DNA from: JABFRJ01 sp964389095
Lineage (GTDB): Bacteria > Pseudomonadota > Alphaproteobacteria > Rhizobiales > Hyphomicrobiaceae
Direction of reading: 5' to 3'
Assembly: GCA_964389095.1 (NCBI GenBank)
Contig: CAYMEB010000049.1
Location: 1 to 24,378, forward strand
DNA: 24,378 bases
Shown: piece by piece, positions 1 through 7,397 of the stretch
How the letters are laid out: each line of letters opens with the position of its first letter
Numbering within the stretch: the stretch's first letter is position 1
The notes under the pieces: generated by a model
The model's input: only the letters and a program-made list of their open reading frames with translations
Database searches by the model: none
Told to the model about the DNA's origin: nothing
Translations under genes and position numbers: made by a program

Positions 1-552
1 GACCAGCGCGCCCGAGCGCCAGCCGCGCCCGTCGATCACCTGCTCGTTGGCGAGCACGGTCTGGTCGACGGGGTCCCAATTGACCTTCGAGGCGCGGCGA
101 TAGGCCAGGCCCTTCTTCAGGAAATCCAGGAACATCCGCTGCTGGTGAACGTAATAGGAAGGGTCGCACGTCGCGATCTCGCGCGACCAGTCGATCGCCA
201 GCCCCATGGACTTCAGCTGCGATTTCATCGCCGCGATGTTCTCGTAGGTCCAGATCCGCGGATGGACCTTGTTCTGCATCGCCGCGTTTTCGGCCGGCAT
301 TCCGAAAGCGTCCCAGCCCATGGGATGCAACACATTGAAGCCGCGCGAGCGCTTGTAGCGCGCCAACACGTCGCCCATCGTGTAATTGCGGACGTGGCCC
401 ATGTGGATGCGCCCCGAGGGATAGGGGAACATTTCGAGGACATAGCACTTCGGATGATCGGGGTCGGTGCGTGTCGCGAAGACGTTCTGGTCGGTCCAGG
501 TCTTCTGCCAGCGCTTTTCGGCTACGGGCGCGTTGTAGCGTTCGGAGGCCAT
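1..552 (-). CDS. leuS: Leucyl-tRNA synthetase, N-terminal part (cut by window edge)
   Basis: Class I aminoacyl-tRNA synthetase that charges tRNA-Leu with leucine in the cytoplasm. Read on the minus strand from an ATG at 552, the frame stays open for 184 residues to the window edge, so roughly the first fifth of a usual 850-870 residue enzyme is present. The start MASERYNAPVAEKRWQ is typical of LeuS. The class I HIGH signature is seen as PYPSGRIHMGHVRNY (HMGH at residues 50-53), followed by GWDAFGMPAENAA (79-91), which helps form the leucine/ATP pocket. The KMSKS motif and editing domain lie outside the window. No strong Shine-Dalgarno precedes the start. It is divergent from rplS across a 336-base gap. 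The family call is secure. Confidence 0.97.
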   Translation of the reverse strand, partial: MASERYNAPVAEKRWQKTWTDQNVFATRTDPDHPKCYVLEMFPYPSGRIHMGHVRNYTMGDVLARYKRSRGFNVLHPMGWDAFGMPAENAAMQNKVHPRIWTYENIAAMKSQLKSMGLAIDWSREIATCDPSYYVHQQRMFLDFLKKGLAYRRASKVNWDPVDQTVLANEQVIDGRGWRSGALV

Positions 553-888
553 GGGGCTCACGTCGAAAAAGTTGCGGATCGGCGGGTAGAGAGCCCGAAA
601 GGGCGGGGCCGGTCAAGGCGGCGCGGGTGCGGCCGGGTGGTGCGGGCCTGCATCGACCACAGTCCGGCGAGGGCCGGTTGCGGAAGCAATCCGGTCACGG
701 TTCGGCCGCGGCCGATGTGCTCATTGTCCTATGCGGGCATCGACAAATGGGCGTGGATCGGGTATCAGCAGGTCTTCTCCCGACATCGGGACTGCCCTAC
801 CGGGCCGCACGAGCGCTTCCGGTCCGCTTCAACACGGACATCCGGGCCGCTCCTCTGCACGCATGATGTACAATCAAGGATCAAGAAC
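553..888. other. Intergenic region between divergent leuS and rplS
   Basis: This 336-base gap must hold the promoters of both leuS (leftward) and rplS (rightward). I see no convincing -35/-10 pair for either. It contains a short hairpin with a GAAA loop (593-604) close to the leuS start and an imperfect inverted repeat at 722-749. Open frames crossing it are Arg/Gly/Pro-rich and look like noncoding GC-rich frames. No tRNA or conserved small gene was recognised. Confidence 0.6.
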
Positions 889-1575
889 ATGAACATCATT
901 CAGCAGCTCGAGAAAGAGCAGATGGACGCCGTGCGGCAGAAGCGCGGTCTGCCCGACTTCGGACCCGGCGACACGCTGCGCGTGACGGTCAAGGTGGAAG
1001 AAGTCCAGGAAGTGGATCCGAAGGACAAGAAGAAGAAGAAAGACGCCGGACCGGTCATCAAGTACCGCAATCAGGCCTACGAGGGCGTGTGCATCGCGCG
1101 GTCTGGAGCGGGTCTCAACGAGAGCTTCACGGTTCGCAAGATTTCTTACGGCGAGGGCGTGGAGCGCGTGTTCCCGGTCTTCTCGCCGCTGATCGCGGAA
1201 ATCGAGGTTCTGCGCCGTGGCTCGGTCCGCCGCGCAAAGCTTTATTATCTGCGCGGCCGCCGCGGCAAAGCCGCCCGCATCCTGGAGCGCACGGATGCGC
1301 GTGCGAAGCGCCAGGCCGAGGCGTTCAAAGGCTTCAAGCGCCCCAAGGGCGCCGCCGACGATCTCACGCAGATCAAGGGTATCAGCGCCGATCTCGCAAA
1401 GCGGCTCAACGATTTCGGTGTGATCCAGTTCGCACAGATCGCGCAGTTCACCGACGACGACATCGCCAACCTCGACGAGGCGTTGGCACTGGGCGGTGCC
1501 ATCGAGAAGGGTGACTGGGTCGGTCAGGCCAGCGCAAAGATGGCGGAGACGACCGCCGGCGAAGCGGCGGGTTGA
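889..1575 (+). CDS. rplS: 50S ribosomal protein L19 with C-terminal helix-hairpin-helix-like extension
   Basis: L19 sits at the 30S-50S interface. Residues 1-136 match the family: MNIIQQLEKEQM at the start, then FTVRKISYGEGVERVF (80-95) and RRAKLYYLRGRRGKAARI (114-131). Two features are unusual. A lysine-rich insert (about 40-57, with KKKKK) interrupts the first beta region. A tail of about 90 residues follows, making 228 residues where L19 is normally 115-130. The tail contains DDLTQIKGISADLAKRLNDF (157-176) and then an acidic helix ending EKGDWVGQA. This resembles the HhH-like tail seen on L21 and some other alphaproteobacterial proteins. The ATG at 889 is chosen because AAGGA lies 8 bases upstream and it starts at the family N-terminus; the open frame extends upstream to 145 without homology. 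The gene looks monocistronic, with a terminator at 1604-1640. The usual rpsP-rimM-trmD neighbours are absent. Confidence 0.95.
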   Translation: MNIIQQLEKEQMDAVRQKRGLPDFGPGDTLRVTVKVEEVQEVDPKDKKKKKDAGPVIKYRNQAYEGVCIARSGAGLNESFTVRKISYGEGVERVFPVFSPLIAEIEVLRRGSVRRAKLYYLRGRRGKAARILERTDARAKRQAEAFKGFKRPKGAADDLTQIKGISADLAKRLNDFGVIQFAQIAQFTDDDIANLDEALALGGAIEKGDWVGQASAKMAETTAGEAAG

Positions 1576-1603
1576 TCGACCTCCGTTCGAAACTGTTCAC
1601 GAG

Positions 1604-1640
1604 ACGCCCGACGCCCCAGTGCGGCGGGCGTTTTCGTTTC
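1604..1640 (+). terminator. Rho-independent terminator of rplS
   Basis: A 7-base-pair GC-rich stem (ACGCCCG at 1604-1610 with CGGGCGT at 1625-1631) is followed directly by a T-rich run (TTTTCGTTT). It begins 28 bases after the rplS stop and lies before the start of the next gene, which supports monocistronic transcription of rplS. Confidence 0.7.
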
Positions 1641-1694
1641 AGGAGTGGCTCGGGCGTGGTAAAGCAGCTTCAGTTCGACGCCGGGCGCGGGACG

Positions 1695-2384
1695 ATGCGG
1701 CAAGCAGCACCATTCGCGGATCGTACGGTCTGGATCTTCGATCTGGACAATACCCTCTATCCCGCGTCCTGCAATCTGTTCGCTCAGGTCGATCACCGCA
1801 TGGGCGAGTTCATCCAACGCTATCTCGGCGTTCCCTACGAGTACGCCCGGCATCTGCAGAAGAGCTACTATCGACAGTTCGGTACGACTCTCGCGGGCAT
1901 GATGGCAGTCCACCGCATGGAGCCGCAGGCGTTTCTCGACTATGTGCACGACATTGATCTGTCGGCGGTGCCCGAGCTGCCGGAGCTCAGCGATGCCATC
2001 GAAGCCCTGCCGGGTCGCAAGCTGATATTCACTGCAGGTTCGCGACGCCACGCGGAGCGCGTCGCCGGGAAGCTCGGCGTGCTGGAACAGTTCGAGGACA
2101 TCTTCGACATCGTCGCGGCAGACTTCCTACCCAAACCGAAGCCGGAGCCCTATCACAGGTTCCTCGCGGCGCACGGCGTGGACGCGCAGGTTGCGACGAT
2201 GTTCGAGGACATGCCGCACAACCTGCAGGTTCCGCACGCGCTGGGCATGGCGACGGTACTGGTGCACTCCGCCGACGAGTACGACAGCGTGATCCAGCGG
2301 CAGATCCGAGCCTGGCAAGAGCCGCCGGAGCATGTCCACCACATGACCGACGACTTGACGGCGTTTCTCAAGCAGCTGCGCTGA
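1695..2384 (+). CDS. HAD-superfamily hydrolase, pyrimidine 5'-nucleotidase-like
   Basis: Haloacid dehalogenase-fold phosphatase of the Sdt1/pyrimidine 5'-nucleotidase type, which typically dephosphorylates UMP/CMP or similar small phosphates. Motif I is WIFDLDNTLYP, with nucleophile and acid aspartates D16 and D18. Motif II is the threonine of IFTAG (T113). Motif III lysine lies in LPKPKPEPY (147-149). Motif IV is the acidic pair in MFEDMPHNL (E171, D172), followed by a family-typical leucine-rich stretch. The ATG at 1695 gives 229 residues, the usual family size. The frame opens earlier at 1572, but those residues overlap the rplS terminator and have no family resemblance. The ribosome site is weak. 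The exact substrate cannot be read from the sequence. Confidence 0.88.
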   Translation: MRQAAPFADRTVWIFDLDNTLYPASCNLFAQVDHRMGEFIQRYLGVPYEYARHLQKSYYRQFGTTLAGMMAVHRMEPQAFLDYVHDIDLSAVPELPELSDAIEALPGRKLIFTAGSRRHAERVAGKLGVLEQFEDIFDIVAADFLPKPKPEPYHRFLAAHGVDAQVATMFEDMPHNLQVPHALGMATVLVHSADEYDSVIQRQIRAWQEPPEHVHHMTDDLTAFLKQLR

Positions 2385-2401
2385 TCCGCCAGTCCGCGTG
2401 T

Positions 2402-4696
2402 TCAGTGGCTGACGGCGTGCTCATAGATATCCTCTTCCTGGGCGTTGTGCACGCGCACGAGGGACTCGATTGCCTCGATAAGGCGCTGGGCGTCGCGGAT
2501 GACGTATCGATCGGCCTCCCTAGGGTCGAGATCGTTGCGAAGCCGTTCGAGGAGACGTGCAAGGTGGAGGATCTCGCGATGCGCGCGGCTCATGGCTCCA
2601 AGTCCGTGATTGTCTGAAAGATACGGCGCCAATCGGGGATACACCTCGCGTTCGTCGCTTCGCTCGTGCTCGACCAGTTCTTGTACGATCACGTTCGCCG
2701 ATGCGATCAGGGCGCTGGCGTCCGACGGGGTAGCATCATCCAGCAGGTCGGCGATTTCCCGCAGGTTCTGGAGACGCGGCTCGAGCGTCATGTGCTCCTG
2801 GCGCAGAACGCTCGCGGCCGTAGACGGCATCGCGGAGCGGCCCAAATGGCGCCCCGGCACCAGGGCGCGCAGCGCGTTCAGGATAACGGCGACGTCGATC
2901 CCCTCCTGGATGAGCGCGCCGGCGACCGGTGTGAGCATGCCGGTGGCCGCGAACCCCATGGCGATCCCCGAAAGGCCGAGCCCGACGCCGATGCTCTGAA
3001 GCGCGATTGCCCGTGCGCGGCGGGCGATTACGAAAGCGTCCGCCATGCGATCGAATCGATCGACCAGGATCACGACGTCGGCCGCCTGGGAGGAGGCGCT
3101 TGCTCCGCGTGCCCCCATGGCGATGCCGACGTCAGCTGCAGCAAGCGCAGGTGCGTCGTTGATTCCGTCGCCGACCATTGCGGTCGGTCTTGCGCGCCGC
3201 TCGATGACGACCGCGTCCACCTTGTCGGAGGGTGTACGGTCGGCAAGGACGGTATCGAGGTCGAGGGCTGCGGCAATGGCTTCGGCCCCGTCGGCCCGAT
3301 CGCCGGTCACCATCACAATGCGCTCGACCCCGGCATGGCGCAGCTTTTGGACCACACGCGGGGTCTCGCGCCTCAATTCGTCGCCGAGCAGGATTGCCCC
3401 GACGCCCCGTCCGTCGATCGAAACGAAGACGCTGAGGGCGGACCGCCAAGATGCGCGCCGCACGACCCGAACGGCCCAATCTTCGGGCTGTCTCGCGGCA
3501 AACACATGGCGGAACGAGCCCGCCACGACGGCATGTCCATCGACGACTCCGCGCAATCCGGCCCCCTGTTCTTCTCGGACCTCGGTGGGGACCGAAAGCA
3601 CGAGACCGCGGGCGAGGGCCGCTTGCACGATCGCTGCGGCGACCACGTGGGGGGAAGCTTGCTCGAGGGAGCCGGCCAAGCGGAGAACTTCGTCGCGATC
3701 GACGCCCGGCGCCGTTTCGATCGAAATCAGACGAGCGCCGCCGACAGTCAGCGTGCCAGTCTTATCGAACATCACCGTTCGGGCCCGGGCCAGGGCTTCG
3801 AGCGGTCCACCTCCTTTGACGAGAACGCCATTGCTCGCGGCCTGTGAAACCCCAGCGATGAATGCGACCGGCGCGGCCAGGATCAGGGGGCAGGGCGTGG
3901 CGGCGACCAGGACAGCCAGAGCGCGGATGGGATCTCCAGACCAGGCCCAGGCGGCGGCCGCGATCGCGAGCGACACGGGCAGCAAGAACAGCGCGAAGCG
4001 ATCGGCGAGGCGGATGAACGGCGATTTGGTTGTCTGGGCAGCGGTGACCATCCGCACAATTCCCGCGTAAGTGCTTTCACCGGCGATGGCCGTGGCCCGC
4101 ATGCGGAATGTTTCGCCGGCGTTCACGACGCCGCTGCGCGCTGCCTCACCCATGCGCCGCTCCGCCGGCAACGGCTCGCCGGTCAGCGCGGATTCGTCGA
4201 GCGTGGCTGAAACACTCAGGATCACGCCGTCGACCGGAACGATCTCGCCGCCCCGGACGAGGATCTCGTCGCCGACGACAACCTGTTCGACAGGTATCTC
4301 ATCGACGGTTTCGCCCACGATGCGATGGGAAATGCGCGGCGCCCGGTCCACGAGAGCTCGCAACTCGCGCTCCGCACGGCCGATGGCGAAGTCCTCGAGA
4401 ACGTTGCCGCCGGCATACATGACGGCCACCACGATGCCTGCCAGAGATTCGCCGAGGATCAGCGCGACCGACATGGACACCAGCGCCACGGCATCGACGC
4501 CGAGGCGGCCCGCCATGAGATCACGAACGATCTGAGCGGCGAGCGCTGCGACCACTGGAGCCGTGCCCGCGATCCAGAGCACGTGAGCCATCCGTGCAGC
4601 GCCGAAGTACCAGGCGACCAGACCAGCGGCGAGTGCTCCGACCGCGACAGTGATCAATGCCAGCCGCAATCTGCGTTCGATCACTTCTGCCGACAC
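2402..4696 (-). CDS. P1B-type metal-transporting ATPase (TPC motif) with C-terminal hemerythrin-like domain
   Basis: Inner-membrane heavy-metal efflux pump of 764 residues. P-type hallmarks are present: LTGEP actuator loop (171-175), phosphorylation site DKTGTLT (D311), MVTGDRADG (462-470) and hinge GDGINDAP (509-516). The ion-channel helix carries ATPCPL (266-271), so TPC replaces the usual CPC. No N-terminal metal-binding domain is present. After the last transport helices, residues about 635-760 look like a hemerythrin domain: EHMTLEP (H635), VEHERSDEREVYP (H677, D681, E682), AHREILH (H706) and VHNAQEEDIYEH (H750, E754). TPC plus C-terminal hemerythrin is the layout of the P1B-5 group (such as Sinorhizobium Nia), linked to Ni/Fe export. 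Substrate here is inferred. The start is GTG at 4696, with AAAGGA on the minus strand about 7 bases upstream. Confidence 0.92.
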   Translation of the reverse strand: MSAEVIERRLRLALITVAVGALAAGLVAWYFGAARMAHVLWIAGTAPVVAALAAQIVRDLMAGRLGVDAVALVSMSVALILGESLAGIVVAVMYAGGNVLEDFAIGRAERELRALVDRAPRISHRIVGETVDEIPVEQVVVGDEILVRGGEIVPVDGVILSVSATLDESALTGEPLPAERRMGEAARSGVVNAGETFRMRATAIAGESTYAGIVRMVTAAQTTKSPFIRLADRFALFLLPVSLAIAAAAWAWSGDPIRALAVLVAATPCPLILAAPVAFIAGVSQAASNGVLVKGGGPLEALARARTVMFDKTGTLTVGGARLISIETAPGVDRDEVLRLAGSLEQASPHVVAAAIVQAALARGLVLSVPTEVREEQGAGLRGVVDGHAVVAGSFRHVFAARQPEDWAVRVVRRASWRSALSVFVSIDGRGVGAILLGDELRRETPRVVQKLRHAGVERIVMVTGDRADGAEAIAAALDLDTVLADRTPSDKVDAVVIERRARPTAMVGDGINDAPALAAADVGIAMGARGASASSQAADVVILVDRFDRMADAFVIARRARAIALQSIGVGLGLSGIAMGFAATGMLTPVAGALIQEGIDVAVILNALRALVPGRHLGRSAMPSTAASVLRQEHMTLEPRLQNLREIADLLDDATPSDASALIASANVIVQELVEHERSDEREVYPRLAPYLSDNHGLGAMSRAHREILHLARLLERLRNDLDPREADRYVIRDAQRLIEAIESLVRVHNAQEEDIYEHAVSH

Positions 4697-4837
4697 GTCA
4701 TATCCTTTCGGCCGTGGATGGACAGCACGCGGGCGCCGCGCACCCGAGCTTCCGGCCCGGAACTGCTCAGCGCTTCGGATGCAGCGTCATCGGCAAACCC
4801 GATCTCGAGGTCTCTAGCTGCCAAATCGTCCTGGGAG

Positions 4838-4851
4838 TTGATTCAAACCAA
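4838..4851. promoter_or_regulatory. FNR/FixK-like box in the shared promoter region
   Basis: The sequence TTGAT-TCAA-ACCAA differs by one base from the FNR/FixK consensus TTGAT-N4-ATCAA. It lies in the 207-base gap between the divergent metal ATPase (start 4696) and SPW-protein gene (start 4904), about 59 bases upstream of the SPW start. A TAGAGA-like -10 candidate for the ATPase lies at 4812-4817 on the minus strand, which would place the box near -40. The match is seen; the regulation is inferred. Confidence 0.4.
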
Positions 4852-4903
4852 TACACTGCAAGTTGATTGCGCTCGAATGTCGTTTTCAGGATGGGAGGTA
4901 CAC

Positions 4904-5272
4904 ATGGGCCTCAAGGATCGAGTCAAACGCCATCAGACATGGGAAGACGGGGTCGGGCTCATGCTCGGGCTGTTGATCGGCCTGAGCCCGTGGCTGATTC
5001 AGGAGACCAGCAACGGTGCGGCCGTTGCAAACGCGGCGCTGGTCGGAGTTGGCATTCTGCTTCTCGCACAACTCGAACTACTCCAAGCGCGGCGCTGGGA
5101 AGAGGTGTCCGAACTGGTGCTTGGGGTCTGGCTGTGCGCGGCGCCGACAGTGCTGGGCTATGGCACGGCCGGGCAGTTGCGGTACTGGCACTGGGCGCTC
5201 GGTGCCGCCGTGATCCTGCTGGCCGCATTGGAACTTTGGCAGGATCATAGCCGCCCCGATCAGGATCGGTAG
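4904..5272 (+). CDS. SPW-repeat small integral membrane protein
   Basis: A 122-residue membrane protein with the SPW repeat (Pfam SPW family, function unknown). The first repeat has GLLIGLSPWLI (SPW at 28-30). The second, degenerate repeat reads GVWLCAAPTVLGY (74-86). Four hydrophobic helices can be seen at roughly 15-32, 44-60, 70-86 and 96-112. WEDGV (13-17) and RRWEEV (63-68) mark the two repeat starts. The ATG at 4904 is chosen because GGAGG at 4894-4898 lies five bases before it; the upstream extension of the frame is the antisense of the ATPase gene. It is divergent from the hemerythrin-tailed ATPase and convergent with map, 11 bases from its stop. Such proteins often sit near stress or metal genes, but no function is assignable. 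Confidence 0.85.
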   Translation: MGLKDRVKRHQTWEDGVGLMLGLLIGLSPWLIQETSNGAAVANAALVGVGILLLAQLELLQARRWEEVSELVLGVWLCAAPTVLGYGTAGQLRYWHWALGAAVILLAALELWQDHSRPDQDR

Positions 5273-5283
5273 CGGGCAGAGGA

Positions 5284-6144
5284 TCAGGCCGCCAGCGTCA
5301 CAGAGTAGGGAGGCTTGTGCAAGCCCATCGGTGAGGTCGTGAAGACCTCGCAACCGTCTGCCGTCACACCGATGGTGTGTTCGAGCTGGGCGGACAGCTC
5401 ACGGTCACGCGTGACGGCCGTCCAGCCGTCGGCCAGGATCTTCACGTCCGGGCGGCCGAGGTTGATCATAGGCTCGATCGTAAAGAGCATGCCCGGCTCG
5501 AGCCTGACGCCTGGTCCAGTGTCGTCACCTTTCCGGCTGTGGCGGTAGTGGAGGATATTGGGCTTGTCATGGAAGACCTGTCCCAGGCCGTGACCGCAGA
5601 AATCCTCGACCACAGAGCAACGCTCGCCGCGCGCATAGGTCTCGATTGCGACGCCGATGTCTCCGGTTGTTCCGCCGGGCTTCACTGCAGCGATGCCGCG
5701 CATCAGCGACTCGTAGGTGACCTCGATCAGGCGCTCGGCTTTCCGGGAGATCGGTCCAACCGCGTACATGCGACTGGTGTCGCCGTGCCAGCCGTCGACG
5801 ATGAGCGTCACGTCGATGTTGAGGATGTCACCCTCGCGGAGCGGCTTTGGACCCGGAATGCCGTGGCAGACGACGTGATTGATCGAGGTGCAGATCGACT
5901 TGGTGTACCCGCGATAGTTCAATGTCGCCGGAATGGCGCCGTGATCCATCGCAAATTGGAATGCCAGCGAGTCGAGCCGCGCTGTTGTGACGCCGGGGAC
6001 GACGTGCGGCACGAGCATGTCCAATGCTTCGGCCGCCAACCTTCCGGCTTTGCGCATGGCGGCGAAGGCGGCCGCGTCGTGAAGGCGGATCGAGCCGTCC
6101 GTGGTCATTGCCGGACGTGTGCGCGAGACTTCGACGTTGCTCAT
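5284..6144 (-). CDS. map: Type I methionine aminopeptidase
   Basis: Removes the N-terminal methionine from nascent cytosolic proteins after deformylation. The 286-residue protein has the complete pita-bread metallopeptidase set: D111 (ILNIDVT), D122 (WHGDTSR), H185 (FCGHGLG), E224 (FTIEPM) and E255 (QLEHT). The substrate-pocket histidine is in VVCHGIP (H94). The N-terminal 20 residues before the conserved IRLHDAAAFAAMRKAGR are variable, and M13 (6108) is an alternative start. There is no zinc-finger N-domain, as usual in proteobacteria. It lies 88 bases downstream of argB on the same strand, so the two may be co-transcribed. Confidence 0.97.
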   Translation of the reverse strand: MSNVEVSRTRPAMTTDGSIRLHDAAAFAAMRKAGRLAAEALDMLVPHVVPGVTTARLDSLAFQFAMDHGAIPATLNYRGYTKSICTSINHVVCHGIPGPKPLREGDILNIDVTLIVDGWHGDTSRMYAVGPISRKAERLIEVTYESLMRGIAAVKPGGTTGDIGVAIETYARGERCSVVEDFCGHGLGQVFHDKPNILHYRHSRKGDDTGPGVRLEPGMLFTIEPMINLGRPDVKILADGWTAVTRDRELSAQLEHTIGVTADGCEVFTTSPMGLHKPPYSVTLAA

Positions 6145-6232
6145 GCTGTCCCTATCGGCTGATTGCGGGCCGTTGGGGGCTTGGCCCGGCTCTGTGGCAT
6201 ATCGATGGAGCCGGGCACCCCGATGGCATGCA

Positions 6233-7177
6233 TCAGACCTTGCGTTTGCGATCGCGCTTGTTTCGCACGATGGTGCCGACGCCGTGCTCGGTAAAGAGCT
6301 CGAGAAGCACGCAGTGCGGAACGCGGCCGTCGATGATCACGACGGCTTCGACGCCGGCCTCCACCACTTCTATGCATCCCTCGATCTTGGGGATCATGCC
6401 GCCAGTGATGGTGCCGTTGCGGATCATACCCCGAGCCTCTTCGACGGTGAGGTCCTCGATCAGCTTCTTGTCCTTGTCGAGGACGCCGGCAACATCGGTC
6501 AAGAGCAGGAGCCGCTTCGCTTTCATGCGGGCGGCGAGTGCGGAGGCGAAGGTGTCGGCATTGATGTTGAGCGTCTCGCCGTCGCGGGACATGCCGACCG
6601 GCGCGATTACCGGAATCAGGTCCGATTTGGCAATCACGTCGACAATGTCCGGGTTCACCTCGACAGGATCCCCGACGTAGCCCAGATCGACGGCCTTCAT
6701 GATGTTGGATTCGGGGTCGGGCATCTGGGTGATCTTCTTGGCGATCATCAGGTTGGCGTCCTTGCCGCAGATGCCTACGGCCTTGCCGCCCTGCTTGTTG
6801 ATCGCGGAGACGATCTCCTTGTTGATCGCTCCCGCCAGGACCATCTCGACGATCTCGACCGTCGGCTTGTCGGTGACCCGCAGCCCGTGCACGAAGTCGG
6901 ACTTGATCTCGAGCTTCTTGAGCATGGCGGCGATCTGGGGGCCGCCGCCATGGACGACGATCGGGTTGATGCCGGACAGCTTCAGGTAGACGATGTCCTG
7001 CGCGAAAGCTTCGGCGAGCTTCTCGTCGCCCATCGCATGTCCGCCGAACTTGATGACGACCGTCTGTTCGTCGTAGCGGATCAGGTGGGGCAGCGCCTCG
7101 GCGAGGATGCGTGCCTGGGTGTGGGCCGAAGGGTTGGCTTCGGCAGGCGGCGAGTTCGGGGCGGCTTTGTCTGCCAT
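6233..7177 (-). CDS. argB: Acetylglutamate kinase
   Basis: Phosphorylates N-acetylglutamate, the second step of arginine synthesis. The 314-residue sequence shows the amino-acid-kinase nucleotide loop VIKFGGHAMG (K43), the substrate loop HGGGPQ (76-81), and LTDVAGVLD followed by GGMIPK in the C-terminal half. The helix before the catalytic core (about residues 19-35, AHTQARILAEALPHLIRY) is the extension that in arginine-sensitive enzymes forms the hexamer and feedback site. Feedback inhibition by arginine is therefore likely, by family inference. In many alphaproteobacteria argB follows engB; here engB is 2.7 kb away with a plus-strand gene between. argJ, the first and fifth step enzyme, is at the right end of the window. 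Confidence 0.97.
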   Translation of the reverse strand: MADKAAPNSPPAEANPSAHTQARILAEALPHLIRYDEQTVVIKFGGHAMGDEKLAEAFAQDIVYLKLSGINPIVVHGGGPQIAAMLKKLEIKSDFVHGLRVTDKPTVEIVEMVLAGAINKEIVSAINKQGGKAVGICGKDANLMIAKKITQMPDPESNIMKAVDLGYVGDPVEVNPDIVDVIAKSDLIPVIAPVGMSRDGETLNINADTFASALAARMKAKRLLLLTDVAGVLDKDKKLIEDLTVEEARGMIRNGTITGGMIPKIEGCIEVVEAGVEAVVIIDGRVPHCVLLELFTEHGVGTIVRNKRDRKRKV

Positions 7178-7238
7178 GGCGTGCCTTCGAGAGCGGCTGC
7201 TGACCTGGTGGCGCCGGTTTGCGCGGTTGAAGGCAGCA

Positions 7239-7265
7239 CTTATATCGCAGGGGGCTCGGGCTCAA
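7239..7265 (-). promoter_or_regulatory. Candidate argB promoter
   Basis: On the minus strand TTGAGC (7260-7265) is followed 15 bases later by TATAAG (7239-7244), about 60 bases upstream of the argB ATG. The -10 is good and the spacing is short of the ideal 17, so this is a tentative promoter. Confidence 0.35.
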
Positions 7266-7283
7266 CGCTTTTTGCTCACAATT

Positions 7284-7307
7284 GCCCGCTATCGGGCATC
7301 ATGCCCG
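7284..7307. repeat. Overlapping inverted repeats between argB and the Clp-N gene
   Basis: GCCCG (7284-7288) can pair with CGGGC (7293-7297), and CGGGCAT (7293-7299) can pair with ATGCCCG (7301-7307). The central arm is shared, so the two hairpins exclude each other. It lies in the 220-base divergent region and may be an operator or a leader structure. Confidence 0.45.
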
Positions 7308-7397
7308 CGTTGCCGGAGTGGGTTAAGGTAGTTTGGATCGCTTGATTCGGGTGCAGAGCTGATCCCGAAAGGCGCATTTTGGGAAACGGCGCGGTCG

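Noticed and set aside
869..874. TACAAT as a -10 for rplS
   Set aside because: No -35 at the right distance, and transcription would start only about 8 bases before the ATG, cutting off the AAGGA site.
145..888. Upstream extension of the rplS frame
   Set aside because: It covers the antisense of leuS and the gap, lacks L19 similarity, and a good ribosome site precedes the internal ATG at 889.
2666..3847. Plus-strand open frame of 393 codons
   Set aside because: It is antisense to the metal ATPase, which shows all P-type motifs in the other strand.
6101..7345. A 414-codon plus-strand open frame
   Set aside because: It is the mirror of argB in a GC-rich genome; argB has every catalytic motif.
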